From assembly GCA_965227335.1 (NCBI GenBank), contig CBDDFV010000002.1, positions 1-64,000 of the forward strand: 64,000 nucleotides of DNA. The letters are read 5' to 3'. The stretch comes from CBDDFV01 sp965227335 (GTDB lineage: Bacteria > Planctomycetota > Phycisphaerae > Phycisphaerales > SM1A02). This document shows positions 17,649 to 26,486 of the stretch, one piece after another. A model generated the notes under the pieces. It had not been told where the DNA came from. It did no database searches and saw only the letters and a list, made by a program, of their open reading frames with translations. Positions within the stretch are counted from its first letter, which is position 1, and the number at the start of each line of letters is the position of its first letter. The translations under genes and the position numbers were made by a program.

Positions 17649-18020
17649 GTCACATCTGCCTTTCTGCGAACTGGGTCGGGACACTCGGAAACGACGACGA
17701 CCGGGAGGGGCTCCACCGCCTCCGTGCTGCGGCGTACCGGGACGCCGGCGTCGATCCGGACTGGGGTGCGGCCGGAGCGTCAGAACTGACGCCGCGCCCG
17801 GGGCTTACCGGACGCGCGGCCACGTCATGGACTCTTCGCCATTGTGATGCCTGAGGTTGCGGTGTCAATGGTGAAAGCCCGCACCTCGCACCGAACGGGT
17901 CGGATCACCCCCCCGGACGCCGCTATCGGACCCCCGGTCCGTCCACGCCGCCGGCCACCAACGGCCTGGCTCCCGTCGGCGGGCGTCCGCGCCGGCTGAA
18001 CGCAGCCCCGCCGGCCCCGA
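17649..18020. other. Non-coding leader region upstream of the metalloprotease
   Basis: No credible gene is seen. The segment holds the likely protease promoter at 17841-17868 and a leader of about 190 nt. Further upstream it is GC-rich sequence without a recognised motif. Confidence 0.5.
17841..17868 (-). promoter_or_regulatory. Candidate promoter of the metalloprotease gene
   Basis: On the minus strand a perfect -35 TTGACA (17863-17868), a 16-bp spacer and CACAAT (17841-17846). Confidence 0.5.
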
Positions 18021-18056
18021 TGAAAAGGCGCCGCCCCCGGGTGTGGAAGCGGCGCC
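18021..18056 (-). terminator. Orphan intrinsic terminator
   Basis: GGCGCCGC (18027-18034) pairs with GCGGCGCC (18049-18056), followed on the minus strand by TTTTCATC. No coding gene on the minus strand ends here, because the 18272-18928 gene has its own terminator at 18186-18224. It may end a small RNA from 18057-18185. Confidence 0.5.
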
Positions 18057-18185
18057 CATGCAAGAAGGAAGCATGAAGCGTGTGTGTGGCTCTCCGTGAA
18101 CACACGCGACAACCTGCCGCGTTTCCGCAGCCGGGCGCCGAAGAAATCACGAAGCCGTCGTGATGGCGTGCGAGCGGGGACCACA
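18057..18185 (-). ncRNA. Possible small structured RNA between two terminators
   Basis: Two further clean hairpins lie between the terminators: ATCACGA/TCGTGAT (18146-18152 with 18158-18164) and GCGTGTGT/ACACACGC (18078-18085 with 18100-18107). With the terminator at 18021-18056 this makes three hairpins in a row, and no convincing coding frame. I cannot identify a promoter, so processing from the upstream mRNA is also possible. Confidence 0.3.
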
Positions 18186-18224
18186 CCAAAAAGAACACCG
18201 CCGCCCACGAGGGACGGCGGTGTT
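18186..18224 (-). terminator. Intrinsic terminator of the 18272-18928 gene
   Basis: AACACCGCCG (18194-18203) pairs perfectly with CGGCGGTGTT (18215-18224). On the minus strand the stem is followed by CTTTTTGG. Confidence 0.85.
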
Positions 18225-18271
18225 TGCTTATTCAGCAGTGTCGACTGTGGTCGACGCTTGAGTCAGCAGAC

Positions 18272-18928
18272 TCAGGCGCGACGACGACGACGACCGGCGA
18301 GACCAGCGAGGCCGAGCAGCGCGAGGGCGCCCGGAGCCGGAACCGCGTGGAAGAAGTCAGCGTCGGCGCCGACCGCCTGGCCGGTGTCCGCGTCCTTGTA
18401 GAACACGGTCATCGAACCGGAGATCGAATCGCTCGAAGCGGCATCCTGGAGCGTGAGCTGCGCGAGAAGCACGCGGCCGTCGGCATCCGGGAGGTACTGA
18501 CCGTTCGGGTTGACGGGGTTACCGTTGAACCAACCGCCGACGATCGTGTCCGCACCCATACCGAAGTCGGGGTCGGTGCTCGTCGAATCGGTACCGTCGT
18601 TGACCTTGACACCGATGGTGACGAAGGTATCGAACGCGGTGTTCGGGAAGAGGCCGATCACGAACGCCGCCGGAGCAGTGTCGCCGCCACCTTCGTTCGC
18701 CGGGGCCTGCCAGAAGCCGTTGGCCGCGGTCGTGGAGATGTTGGAGTTACCAACCGAAAGCTGTTCGTCAGCCAGATCGTCGTACACCGCGTAAACGTTG
18801 CACACGAAGAGGCCGAGGGCCGCCGCATCCGGGTCGTCCTTAGCTTCGACCTCGAGACCGACGAAATCAGCCGTAGCGATACCGGTGAGCAGCAGCGCAC
18901 CCGTGGTCGCAGCAAGCATCTTCTTCAT
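18272..18928 (-). CDS. Exported PEP-CTERM-like protein
   Basis: A 218-residue protein with a short, typical signal peptide (MKKMLAATTGALLLTGIATA). A beta-rich domain with many Asp and Gly follows. The C-terminal sorting signal is VPAPGALALLGLAGLAG plus RRRRRA. The body has no obvious similarity to the other two PEP-CTERM-like proteins in this window. Its own promoter (19036-19063) and strong terminator (18186-18224) define a single-gene transcript of about 840 nt. It should be a cell-surface or exopolymer-associated protein sorted by an exosortase-type enzyme encoded elsewhere. Function unknown. Confidence 0.85.
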   Translation of the reverse strand: MKKMLAATTGALLLTGIATADFVGLEVEAKDDPDAAALGLFVCNVYAVYDDLADEQLSVGNSNISTTAANGFWQAPANEGGGDTAPAAFVIGLFPNTAFDTFVTIGVKVNDGTDSTSTDPDFGMGADTIVGGWFNGNPVNPNGQYLPDADGRVLLAQLTLQDAASSDSISGSMTVFYKDADTGQAVGADADFFHAVPAPGALALLGLAGLAGRRRRRA

Positions 18929-19307
18929 TGTCGTGGACCTTTCTTCTTTGCCTTAAGACTCTCGATGACTCTCACTCTTGGCACGAGCCCCCATACAGCA
19001 TGACTGCAGGAGCGCCGCCCCTCACTTCCTGAACGAAGATACCCGACCTCATCAGGGAGTCAAGACTTTGAAGCCCCGGAATCGAAGAAAGTTGTCTTCC
19101 CCCCGGACGCCCACGTCCGGTAATCCCGCCGACCCCGTCCCGCAGGCCCGGCGACGTCCGGAAATCGCCCGGAGCGGTCCGCCAGAGCGAAAAAACGACG
19201 CCAGGGTCCGCCATTACGCTTCAGCCCCACCCGTGGTTCGGCCCACGTCCGAAACCATTCAGAAATCACCTCGCGCGCCGCCGCCGCAGACCCGCCCCGC
19301 CCTCGCC
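18929..19307. other. Intergenic region with promoter and a palindromic hairpin
   Basis: No gene is seen. It contains the promoter at 19036-19063 and a perfect hairpin, CCGGACG (19103-19109) with CGTCCGG (19114-19120), downstream of miaB. The hairpin lacks a good U-tract, so its role as the miaB terminator is uncertain. Confidence 0.5.
19036..19063 (-). promoter_or_regulatory. Candidate housekeeping promoter for 18272-18928
   Basis: On the minus strand TTGACT (19058-19063), a 16-bp spacer and TATCTT (19036-19041). The predicted leader is about 100 nt. Confidence 0.6.
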
Positions 19308-20918
19308 TCACCCCGCCGCCGCCGGCACGTCCGCCATCCGCCCGAAGAGAATCAGGGGGCCCGACCCGGTCACCTCGATGGGAACGATCCGACCGACGAG
19401 CGAATCCGGCGACACCCCGGCCGGCAGATCGAACACCGTGATCAGATCACCCCCGGTACGCCCCGACATCTGCACGCGAGGCGAAGCCCAGCCCAGTTCC
19501 ACGTTCCCCTGCCGGCGCGCCGAACGCTGGCTCTCCTGCTCCACGAACACGTCCACCGTCCGCCCCACGAATCGCTCGTGGAACGCCGCGGACACCTCCG
19601 CCTGGACCGCCAGCAGGGCGTTGTTCCGCTGACGCTTCACCTCGTCCGGCACGTCATCCGGAATCCGGTCGAACGCCACGGTGCCCGGACGCGGCGAGTA
19701 CTTGAAGATGAAGTTGTTCTTGAAGCCGACCCGCCGCACCAGGGCCTCCGTCGCCGCGAAATCGGCGTCGGTCTCCCCGGGGAATCCCACGATGATGTCG
19801 CCGGCGATCGAGATATCCGGCATGAACGCCCGGGCCCGATCCACGAAGTCGAGGTATTCCTCCACCGTGTAACCGCGATTCATTCGCTTCAGCACCGCGT
19901 TCGAGCCGGACTGGACGGGGACGTGCAGGTAATCGCAGATCCGGGGCGATTCCGCCATGACCTGCAACGCATCGTCGCCGAAGTCCCGCGGATAACTCGT
20001 CACGAACCGCAGGCGGAGGATCTCGGGGACCGCCTCGTGAATGCGGGCGAGAAGATCAGCGAACGTCGTCCGCCGGACCGCGGCCCCGTCATCCTTCTTT
20101 CTGAACGCACTGAGCCCCGGGCCGATCTGCGAGGTCTCCGCTCCGTTGACCGTCAGGCTGGCCCCGTGCTCGTAGACGTAGTGGTTGACCGTCTGCCCCA
20201 GGAGCGTGATCTCGATGACGCCGCGATCCGCGAGCCGGCGGCACTCGGTCACGATCTGATCCGGGGGCCGGTGGACCTCCGCCCCGCGGGTGTAGGGCAC
20301 CACGCAGTAGGTGCAGAACTTGTTGCAGCCCCGCGTGATCCGCACGTACGCGGACCGCCCGCCCGCCTCCCCGCGGTCCGGATCGAAGGCCCGCGAGAGA
20401 TCGAGCATCTCGAGATTGTCGACCGCCGCGGACAGCGTCGCGGTCCGCCGCGAGTTGTTCCCCTGCAGGGCGACCCGGTCCTCGAGGGTCCCGGAGGTCT
20501 TCGTCTTGAGGGCGTTCTCGATGAGCATCGGCAGGACGTCGAGTTCCCCTGGCCCGCACATGAGATCGATCTGCGGGTACTTGCGGATGAGGTCGACGCC
20601 CTCCCGCTCGGCCATGCAGCCGATCACGCCCAGCACCAGCGATCGTCCCCGCTCCTTCCAGACGCCGACCCGTCCCACGCGGCTCAGGGCCTTGTTCTCC
20701 GCCTGCTCACGCACTGAGCAGGTGTTATAGAGGATGACTTCCGCTGATTTCGGGTCGTCCGTGAAGGCATAGCCCAGAGCGGCCAGCTGTCCGCGGACGA
20801 GTTCCGAATCGAGTTCGTTCATCTGACAGCCGAAGGTCTCGAGATAGACCGCGGGCCGGCCGGGGCGCCGGGGTTCGGCGGCGGGTGTCGCGTCGGGCTG
20901 TCGGGCGGGTTCGATCAT
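19308..20918 (-). CDS. miaB: tRNA-2-methylthio-N6-dimethylallyladenosine synthase MiaB
   Basis: A radical-SAM methylthiotransferase that adds a methylthio group to i6A37 of tRNAs reading UNN codons. The N-terminal UPF0004 domain has its three cluster cysteines in YLETFGCQMNE, NTCSVREQA and GVIGCMAER. The radical-SAM cluster is ITRGCNKFCTYCVVPYTRG, and a TRAM-like domain ends the protein. At 536 residues it is longer than most MiaB proteins because of an insert after the UPF0004 domain and a second one around VNGAETSQIGPG. The start at 20918 is preferred over an ATG at 20930 because a TAGGAT hexamer overlaps the upstream ATG. It is transcribed alone, divergent from ftsW. Confidence 0.93.
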   Translation of the reverse strand: MIEPARQPDATPAAEPRRPGRPAVYLETFGCQMNELDSELVRGQLAALGYAFTDDPKSAEVILYNTCSVREQAENKALSRVGRVGVWKERGRSLVLGVIGCMAEREGVDLIRKYPQIDLMCGPGELDVLPMLIENALKTKTSGTLEDRVALQGNNSRRTATLSAAVDNLEMLDLSRAFDPDRGEAGGRSAYVRITRGCNKFCTYCVVPYTRGAEVHRPPDQIVTECRRLADRGVIEITLLGQTVNHYVYEHGASLTVNGAETSQIGPGLSAFRKKDDGAAVRRTTFADLLARIHEAVPEILRLRFVTSYPRDFGDDALQVMAESPRICDYLHVPVQSGSNAVLKRMNRGYTVEEYLDFVDRARAFMPDISIAGDIIVGFPGETDADFAATEALVRRVGFKNNFIFKYSPRPGTVAFDRIPDDVPDEVKRQRNNALLAVQAEVSAAFHERFVGRTVDVFVEQESQRSARRQGNVELGWASPRVQMSGRTGGDLITVFDLPAGVSPDSLVGRIVPIEVTGSGPLILFGRMADVPAAAG

Positions 20919-20928
20919 GGAATCGGGC

Positions 20929-20934
20929 ATCCTA
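20929..20934 (-). promoter_or_regulatory. Candidate near-leaderless -10 element (TAGGAT)
   Basis: On the minus strand TAGGAT is ten bases before the ATG at 20918. It overlaps the alternative ATG at 20930, which argues against that start. Confidence 0.4.
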
Positions 20935-21178
20935 GGGTGTCGATCGCGGATTCGACACGTCTGAGCCGACGGGTTGGGTCTTTTTCCTGCGGAGCGACGG
21001 ACGCGGAGTCCGGATAACGGCGCGAAGAGCGCCCAGCCGCGCCAGTCGGACACGCGATCCGTTCTTCCGGTCGTCCGAACGGGCGGGGGGGTGATCGGGA
21101 TCTGAACGTTTCGGTATGGGACGGAACTTCCCCGGCCTGTTTCGGGTTTGGCGGGACAGTTCACCGGTCGGTGGGTGC

Positions 21179-21409
21179 ATGACGCGTCACCAGGCGCCTT
21201 CTTCTCTCCTTCGCCCCCGCCGGAGACTGCCATCGCCATGGCGTCCCATCGCGGCGGTTCTCGTCGCGATGGGCGCCTCTTTCGGCTGCGCCGCGCGGAC
21301 GAGCTGGACCCAGTGGGCTCAGGAGTCGCCGACGATCGCCCCCACGCCGGACGCCGTCGCCCCCACGCCCGTCTCCCCCGACGCGCGAGTCGTCTCGGTC
21401 GATCCCTGA
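21179..21409 (+). CDS. Possible small lipoprotein
   Basis: A 76-residue frame with an Arg-rich start, a hydrophobic stretch and a cysteine in AVLVAMGASFGC, where a lipobox would lie. A short Pro/Thr-rich mature part follows (PTIAPTPDAVAPTPV). Nothing else is recognisable. The ribosome-binding site is weak and the frame could start 63 bases earlier. It lies between miaB and ftsW, on the ftsW strand. It could be a real small envelope protein, but chance open frames are common at this GC content. Confidence 0.4.
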   Translation: MTRHQAPSSLLRPRRRLPSPWRPIAAVLVAMGASFGCAARTSWTQWAQESPTIAPTPDAVAPTPVSPDARVVSVDP

Positions 21410-21470
21410 GCCGGGTCCGGGTGCGCGATTCGAAAAGTGTCCGCGTGCGACGATCCCGGCCGATACCCCG

Positions 21471-22667
21471 ATGATGCTCCGTCCCGGTCACGTCATCGCG
21501 TTGATTGTCATTGCGCTGATGCTGTTCGGCATCGTGATGGTGAACTCCGCGGGACTCAGCGTCGATCCGGATGAAGCGATCTCGCTCGGCGCGATCCTGA
21601 CCAGCCGACACGCGATCTTCGCGCTGGCGGCGTCGGCGTGTCTGGTCGCCGGGGCGTTCACGCCCGTGCGCACGCTGCCGCGTCTGACCGGCTGGTCGTC
21701 GCCCGCCCTGTGGATCGTGCTCGGGTCGATCGCGGTGCTGATCGCGGCTCACCTGCCGGTCGTGGGGTACGCCGCGAACGGGGCCAATCGCTGGGTGAAC
21801 CTCGGGCTGTTCCGTTTTCAGGCGAGTGAAGTCGCGAAGTGGGGCCTGCCGGTGGTGCTGGCGATCCACGGAGCCCGGTGCGCGGGCCGTCTCCGATCGT
21901 TCCGTCACGGCTTCCTGCCCCCGATGCTCATCACGGGCGTGATCTGCGGGCTGATCGTCACCGCCGACCTCGGCACCGCCCTGCTTGTGGGTGCGGTGGC
22001 GGTCGGGATGCTGCTCGCGGCGGGCGTGCGTCGACGCCACGTGGCGCTGACCGTGCTTCCCGCCGGCGCCGCGTTCATCACCCTCGCCCTCATCGCCGCC
22101 CCCTACCGCCTGCAGCGGATCACCTCGGTCTGGGGCGATCCGTACGCGGACGCCCAGGGCTCGAGCTATCACATCGTGCAGTCGATGGCCGCGGTGTCGG
22201 GCGGCGGGCTGGCCGGACGGGGTCTGGGGGCGAGCGTCCAGAAGTACGGGCACCTGCCGGAGGACCGCACCGACTTCATCTACGCGATCATCTGCGAGGA
22301 ACTGGGGGCCGTCGGCGCCGTCCTGCCCATCTGTCTGTACCTGGGTCTCCTCATCGCCGGCCGTCAGATCATCCGGCGCGCCGGGACCGTCTTTGAACAA
22401 CTGCTCGCCTTCGGCATCCTCATGACCGTCGGCCTGCAGGCGGCGATCAACCTCACCGTCGTCACCGGACTCGCCCCCACCAAGGGCATCGCCCTCCCGC
22501 TGCTCTCGGCGGGCGGCACCGGGTGGATGCTCACCGCCTATTCGCTCGGCCTGCTGATCGCGATGGAACGCGCGGCGGACGCGGACGCGATCGAGGCCGT
22601 CCCCGCCCTTCGTCACGATCCCGCGCTCGCCCCCGCCCCCGAAACCCATGGCTCCGCCCTTGCCTGA
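21471..22667 (+). CDS. ftsW: FtsW/RodA/SpoVE-family peptidoglycan glycosyltransferase
   Basis: A 398-residue SEDS protein with about ten membrane helices. It polymerises lipid II into glycan strands in the inner membrane. Characteristic segments are GIVMVNSAG in the first helix, NRWVNLGLFRFQASEVAKWG, DLGTALLVG, the long periplasmic loop with SSYHIVQSMAAVSGGGLAGRG and DFIYAIICEELG, and the C-terminal PTKGIALPLLSAGGTG. FtsW is preferred over RodA because the gene overlaps murG by 20 bases, the usual order in division/cell-wall clusters. The other dcw genes are not adjacent. Either of the two ATGs at 21471/21474 could be used. Confidence 0.9.
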   Translation: MMLRPGHVIALIVIALMLFGIVMVNSAGLSVDPDEAISLGAILTSRHAIFALAASACLVAGAFTPVRTLPRLTGWSSPALWIVLGSIAVLIAAHLPVVGYAANGANRWVNLGLFRFQASEVAKWGLPVVLAIHGARCAGRLRSFRHGFLPPMLITGVICGLIVTADLGTALLVGAVAVGMLLAAGVRRRHVALTVLPAGAAFITLALIAAPYRLQRITSVWGDPYADAQGSSYHIVQSMAAVSGGGLAGRGLGASVQKYGHLPEDRTDFIYAIICEELGAVGAVLPICLYLGLLIAGRQIIRRAGTVFEQLLAFGILMTVGLQAAINLTVVTGLAPTKGIALPLLSAGGTGWMLTAYSLGLLIAMERAADADAIEAVPALRHDPALAPAPETHGSALA

Positions 22668-23778
22668 GCGACCGCATCTGCTCTTCGCCGGCGGCGGCTC
22701 GGGCGGGCACATCGCGCCGGGGCTGGCGATCATCGAAGCGCTCGGCGACGCCGCGGAATCATCCTTCATCTGCTCCGAACGCCCGGTCGACGCCCACATG
22801 CTGACCGAGGCCGGCGTCTCGTTTCGACCCGTCGCCGCAGTCGGCCTGTCCCGTCGACCGCTCGGCGTGGTGCGTTTCGTGCGATCGTTCCGACGCGCGG
22901 CAGCGCAGGTGGAAACGCATCTTCGCGAGGGTGAGATCGACCTCGTGGCGACGCTCGGCGGGTTTGTCGCGGCGCCCGCGGTGAAGGCGGCGTTGCGGAT
23001 GAACATCCCGGTGGTGCTGATCAATCTGGACGCCGTGCCCGGGGCGGCCAATCGATGGATCGCGCGTCGGCGGGGCGTGCGGGTGATCTCGGCCGTGCCG
23101 ACCCCCCGCCGTCCGGGCTTCGCCGAGGTGATCACGGGGATGCCGATCCGGCGGGCGTCGATTGCTGACGGCGATGCCGCGCGTTGCCGACGGGCCTTCG
23201 ATCTCGACCCCGATCGGCCGACGCTCCTGGTCACGGGGGCGTCGCAGGGCGCGCGGTCGATCAACCAGTTGCTGACGCGCCTGGCGACGCATGAGTCAAA
23301 GATGTTCGAGGGGTGGCAGGTGCTGCATCTGTGCGGCGAGGGCGCCGGGGTGGATCTCGCCGCGGCGTATACCGCGGGCGGCGTCCACGCCTCCGTCCGA
23401 CCGTTCGTGGATCGCATGGGCGACGCGTGGGGCGCGGCGGACCTGGCCGTGAGCCGGGCGGGCGCGAGTTCCGTTGCCGAAGCGATTGCGAACCACGTCC
23501 CGACGCTTTTCCTGCCGTACCCCCACCACCGCGACGAACACCAGCGTCTGAACGTCCAGCCGTACGTCGAGGCGGGGGTGGCGGAGGTGATCCGCGACGC
23601 GATCGATCCGGAGGCCAACGCCCGGACGGTCGGGCCCCGCCTGGTCCGCTGGATGCGGGATGACGAGGCCCGGGCGGCGTGGCGCCAGACGCTGGCGGCC
23701 CGTCCGCCGGAGGCCGCGTCCGAACGGATCGCGACATTGCTCCTTGATACCGCGGCCGCTGGTTCGCACACTGTATAG
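22648..23778 (+). CDS. murG: UDP-GlcNAc:lipid I N-acetylglucosaminyltransferase MurG
   Basis: A 376-residue GT-B enzyme on the inner face of the cytoplasmic membrane. It converts lipid I to lipid II for peptidoglycan. It has the first G-loop LLFAGGGSGGHIAPGLAI, VATLGGFVAAPAVKAALRM, the second-domain LLVTGASQGARSIN, and the UDP-GlcNAc binding segment SRAGASSVAEAIANHVPTLFLPYP. Length is normal for the family. Its start lies inside the end of ftsW, implying translational coupling. The product feeds the FtsW polymerase encoded immediately before it. Confidence 0.95.
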   Translation: MAPPLPERPHLLFAGGGSGGHIAPGLAIIEALGDAAESSFICSERPVDAHMLTEAGVSFRPVAAVGLSRRPLGVVRFVRSFRRAAAQVETHLREGEIDLVATLGGFVAAPAVKAALRMNIPVVLINLDAVPGAANRWIARRRGVRVISAVPTPRRPGFAEVITGMPIRRASIADGDAARCRRAFDLDPDRPTLLVTGASQGARSINQLLTRLATHESKMFEGWQVLHLCGEGAGVDLAAAYTAGGVHASVRPFVDRMGDAWGAADLAVSRAGASSVAEAIANHVPTLFLPYPHHRDEHQRLNVQPYVEAGVAEVIRDAIDPEANARTVGPRLVRWMRDDEARAAWRQTLAARPPEAASERIATLLLDTAAAGSHTV

Positions 23779-23864
23779 GCGTCGCGGCTGCGGCTACGAT
23801 GCAGGCAGACGCCCGGACGGACCCGGTGCGTGCCGTTCCTTTCGACGCGGTCCGAGTGTGACCC

Positions 23865-24509
23865 ATGCGTGATGTTTCGAGATCCGCCGCTCCCGTCTCC
23901 GGACGCGTGTTGTCCGTCGTGCTGACCCGGCGTTCGGCCGGGGCGTTATCGGACCTGCGGCGTGCGACGGGCGACGGCGGGGATGCAACGATCGCCCGCG
24001 AGCCGCTGGAGGCGATGGCGTCGCTCGCGCTGCTCGTCCGCGGCAATACGTCGCGAGCGGCGTGGGGTCTGCCGGCGGCCGGATCGGTGCGGCTGGTGAT
24101 TGACGCCGAACTGCGAGGCGTCAGCGTGGACCTGGACCGGGATCTCGACGAGATGATCGCGGGGATCGAGACGTGGCTGCCGGAGGCTCGGTGCGAATGG
24201 TGGGATCCCGCCGCGGACCCGCCGCCAGCGGCCGAGGCGACCGCCCCGCCGACCAATGGTGCATCTGTGCGGTCTGCGCCGGATGGGCGGGCCTTGGATC
24301 AGCCGTCGTCGATGAATATGGCGGATGATTCGCCGGACCGGGGCGGGGACGACGCGGATGGGGGCGAGGTCGAGGTCGAATCCCTCGAGCCGGACGAGTC
24401 GGACGAATCGCCCGTTGACGATGGCGACGGTCCCCGCCCGGCCGTGACGCGTGACGAGTTGACGATGCTGCTTGACGAGCGGGATGTCACCTCACGCCGA
24501 CCCTCCTGA
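23865..24509 (+). CDS. Hypothetical protein with acidic C-terminus
   Basis: A 214-residue protein I do not recognise. The first 110 residues look folded: alternating hydrophobic pattern, Trp-containing AAWGLPAAGSVRLVIDAELRG, and IETWLPEARCEWWDP. The rest is low-complexity, rich in Asp, Glu, Ser and Pro. There is no signal peptide, membrane segment or known catalytic motif. It lies between murG and a GGDEF gene on the same strand, with 32 bases to the latter, so co-expression with the cyclase is likely. Codon use is as biased to G/C as its neighbours, which supports it being real. Confidence 0.7.
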   Translation: MRDVSRSAAPVSGRVLSVVLTRRSAGALSDLRRATGDGGDATIAREPLEAMASLALLVRGNTSRAAWGLPAAGSVRLVIDAELRGVSVDLDRDLDEMIAGIETWLPEARCEWWDPAADPPPAAEATAPPTNGASVRSAPDGRALDQPSSMNMADDSPDRGGDDADGGEVEVESLEPDESDESPVDDGDGPRPAVTRDELTMLLDERDVTSRRPS

Positions 24510-24541
24510 GTCGAGTGCGGAGCGAACGGAAAGAGATCGTC

Positions 24542-25837
24542 ATGAGCAATGTCCATTCAACTTCGGGGTCGGCGTCGACGGGTCGTCGCGAAGAGCGGCG
24601 CGGCCGTCGGCTGCTGGTGGCGTCGGAGGGCCGCCGCGCGGAGATCCGGGACGCTCGTCTTTCGGATGCGGAGCGGGTGGAGACGGTGTTTGATGCGTTG
24701 GGGGCGTTGGGGGCGTCGACGACGTCGGGCCGCGTGGAGTTGATCGCGATTGATGCGGGGACGGTGGAATCGGAGGGCAAGCGGGCCGCCGCGCGTGACG
24801 CGCTGGAGCGGGTCGATCCCTCGGTGGAGGTGATCGTGGTCGGCGTGTCGCGGGCGTCGGTCGCCCCGTCGGCGTCGCCGGACGCGGCGGTGGTGGACGC
24901 GGCGGTGGTGGAGACGTTCACGTCGTCGGCGGCGGACGAGCCATCGGCGGCGTCGTCCGCTCCGGGCGCGCCCCGCACGATCCGGGCGATTCCGCCGCGT
25001 GCGCAGCTGGGCGACACCGATCTGGTGGACGCCGTGCTGCGTGAGGACGGTGAGTCGGCGCGGACGGCGCTGGCGTTGATTGCGCAGCACACGGGCTGGA
25101 CGGATGTGGTCCTGCGGAGCGTGGATGCTTCGGTGGCGGAGGCGGCGTCGGCGGTGGTTGAGCACGACGGCGTCACGTACGGCGTCCTTGCCAGCGACGC
25201 CGGCGACACGCCGACGCTTCGACGATGGGCGGCGTGGCTCGGTCCGTGGCTGGCCCTCGACGCCCGTCATCGGGAGTTGCGCACGATGTCGTACCAGGAC
25301 GCGCTGACCGGCGCCTGGAACCGTCGCTTCTTCGACGAGTTCATGGACGAGGCGATTCGCGCGGCGAACGAGGAGCGACGTCAGATCACGCTGCTCGTCT
25401 TCGACATCGACAACTTCAAGCAGTTCAACGACAGCTACGGGCACGAAGCGGGTGATGAGATCCTGCGCGAAGTCGTTCGACTGCTGGAGTCGGTGATTCG
25501 TCAGAGCGACCGCGTGTGTCGCATCGGCGGCGACGAGTTCGTGGTGGTCTTCTCCGATCCGTCGGGTCCGCGGGAGCGCGGCTCGATGCATCCGGCCACG
25601 GTGGAGGCGTTGGCGCGTCGGTTCCAGGATCAGGTCTGTCGGATGGCCTTCCCGAAGCTCGGCCAGGATGCGCCCGGCGCGTTGTCGATCTCCGGCGGCC
25701 TCGCCACGTACCCGTGGGACGGGCGCACGCCGGCGGAGCTCCTGCGTCAGGCGGACCGCCTGGCGCTCGGTTCGAAGCGGTGCGGCAAGAACGCGATCAT
25801 GCTCGGGCCGGAAGCGTCGGTCGACGACGCGAACTGA
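24542..25837 (+). CDS. GGDEF-domain diguanylate cyclase
   Basis: A 431-residue cytoplasmic protein. The ATG at 24542, preceded by GGAAAGAGA, is preferred over an upstream GTG. The C-terminal 170 residues are a full GGDEF domain: DALTGAWNRRFF at its start, FDIDNFKQFNDSYGHEAGD with the metal and substrate residues, and an intact active-site IGGDEFVVV. A likely inhibitory site, RQSD, sits five residues before GGDEF. It should make cyclic di-GMP from two GTP and be subject to product inhibition. The N-terminal 250 residues are Ala/Val/Ser-rich and carry no motif I can name. They may be a degenerate receiver/GAF-like input. Cyclic di-GMP would fit control of surface or exopolymer traits, which is inference. 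Confidence 0.9.
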   Translation: MSNVHSTSGSASTGRREERRGRRLLVASEGRRAEIRDARLSDAERVETVFDALGALGASTTSGRVELIAIDAGTVESEGKRAAARDALERVDPSVEVIVVGVSRASVAPSASPDAAVVDAAVVETFTSSAADEPSAASSAPGAPRTIRAIPPRAQLGDTDLVDAVLREDGESARTALALIAQHTGWTDVVLRSVDASVAEAASAVVEHDGVTYGVLASDAGDTPTLRRWAAWLGPWLALDARHRELRTMSYQDALTGAWNRRFFDEFMDEAIRAANEERRQITLLVFDIDNFKQFNDSYGHEAGDEILREVVRLLESVIRQSDRVCRIGGDEFVVVFSDPSGPRERGSMHPATVEALARRFQDQVCRMAFPKLGQDAPGALSISGGLATYPWDGRTPAELLRQADRLALGSKRCGKNAIMLGPEASVDDAN

Positions 25838-25871
25838 GCGATAGCGTGATGCAGAATGACGGACGCCGGGG

Positions 25872-26351
25872 TCAGTCCGCGTCGTTTTCCCGACGGCGCG
25901 GGCGGACCACCCAGGCGCCCAGCAGCAGACCGGCGGCGGTTCCGATGGGCTTGGTGACCTTGGTGAAGAGGGGTTCGCGCCCGTATTTGGCCGCGTTCAC
26001 GAAGACGTCGGTGATGGGTTGGTCCACGGGTCGGGCGGGCGGCGCCTCCGGCACGGGCGGTTCCATGACGGCGCCGAGGATCGCCATGGCCATCGCGACC
26101 ACGGCGATCACGTAGACGACGCCGGGGCCGCGCCCGATCAGTCGGGCCGTCACGCCGCCGGTGAACGCCGCGACGAGGGTGATGCCGAGGGCGATGAGTT
26201 GCCAGGTGAAGGTCGCTTCGTAGGCGCCGGGCTTGAAGACCACATCGGGACCAAGCAGCAGCGGACCGAGGCCGAAGCCGATCATCACGACGATCACCAT
26301 GGCGACGAAGCCGATGAAGAACGCAAGCAGGAAGCGGACGATCGGGTTCAT
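25872..26351 (-). CDS. Small integral membrane protein, unknown
   Basis: A 159-residue protein with a helical hairpin at the N-terminus (MNPIVRFLLAFFIGFVAMVIVVMIGFGLGPLLL). Two further hydrophobic segments follow (LIALGITLVAAFTGGV and VVYVIAVVAMAMAILGAV), then a Pro-rich loop and a final Gly/Leu-rich segment ending in Arg and acidic residues. A GAGGATGAG ribosome-binding site supports the start. No family is recognised. It converges with the diguanylate cyclase gene, and the promoter side faces the VCBS gene at 26606. Confidence 0.75.
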   Translation of the reverse strand: MNPIVRFLLAFFIGFVAMVIVVMIGFGLGPLLLGPDVVFKPGAYEATFTWQLIALGITLVAAFTGGVTARLIGRGPGVVYVIAVVAMAMAILGAVMEPPVPEAPPARPVDQPITDVFVNAAKYGREPLFTKVTKPIGTAAGLLLGAWVVRPRRRENDAD

Positions 26352-26486
26352 GACGGCTCATCCTCGGTCCGGGTGACGGTTCAGGGCACGATGCGAGCGT
26401 ATCCGAGTCCGATCTGATCCGCCATGCTCACCCCGGCCGGGTCAGGCCGGAAGCTCCCGGAAGCAAGAGAGTTCGGGAGATTTTGG

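Noticed and set aside
14220..17789. A 1189-codon plus-strand open frame opposite the dus and protease genes
   Set aside because: It is antisense to two well-supported genes, highly charged (Arg/Asp/Gly/Val) and without motifs. High GC content makes stop codons rare in this frame.
18929..19307. Possible tRNA or other stable RNA
   Set aside because: No cloverleaf, T-loop sequence or CCA end can be built on either strand.
19308..23771. A 1487-codon open frame on the minus strand covering miaB, ftsW and murG
   Set aside because: Only its miaB part matches a protein family. The rest is antisense to ftsW and murG and is Arg/Ser/Pro-rich with no recognisable domain, a typical result of high GC.
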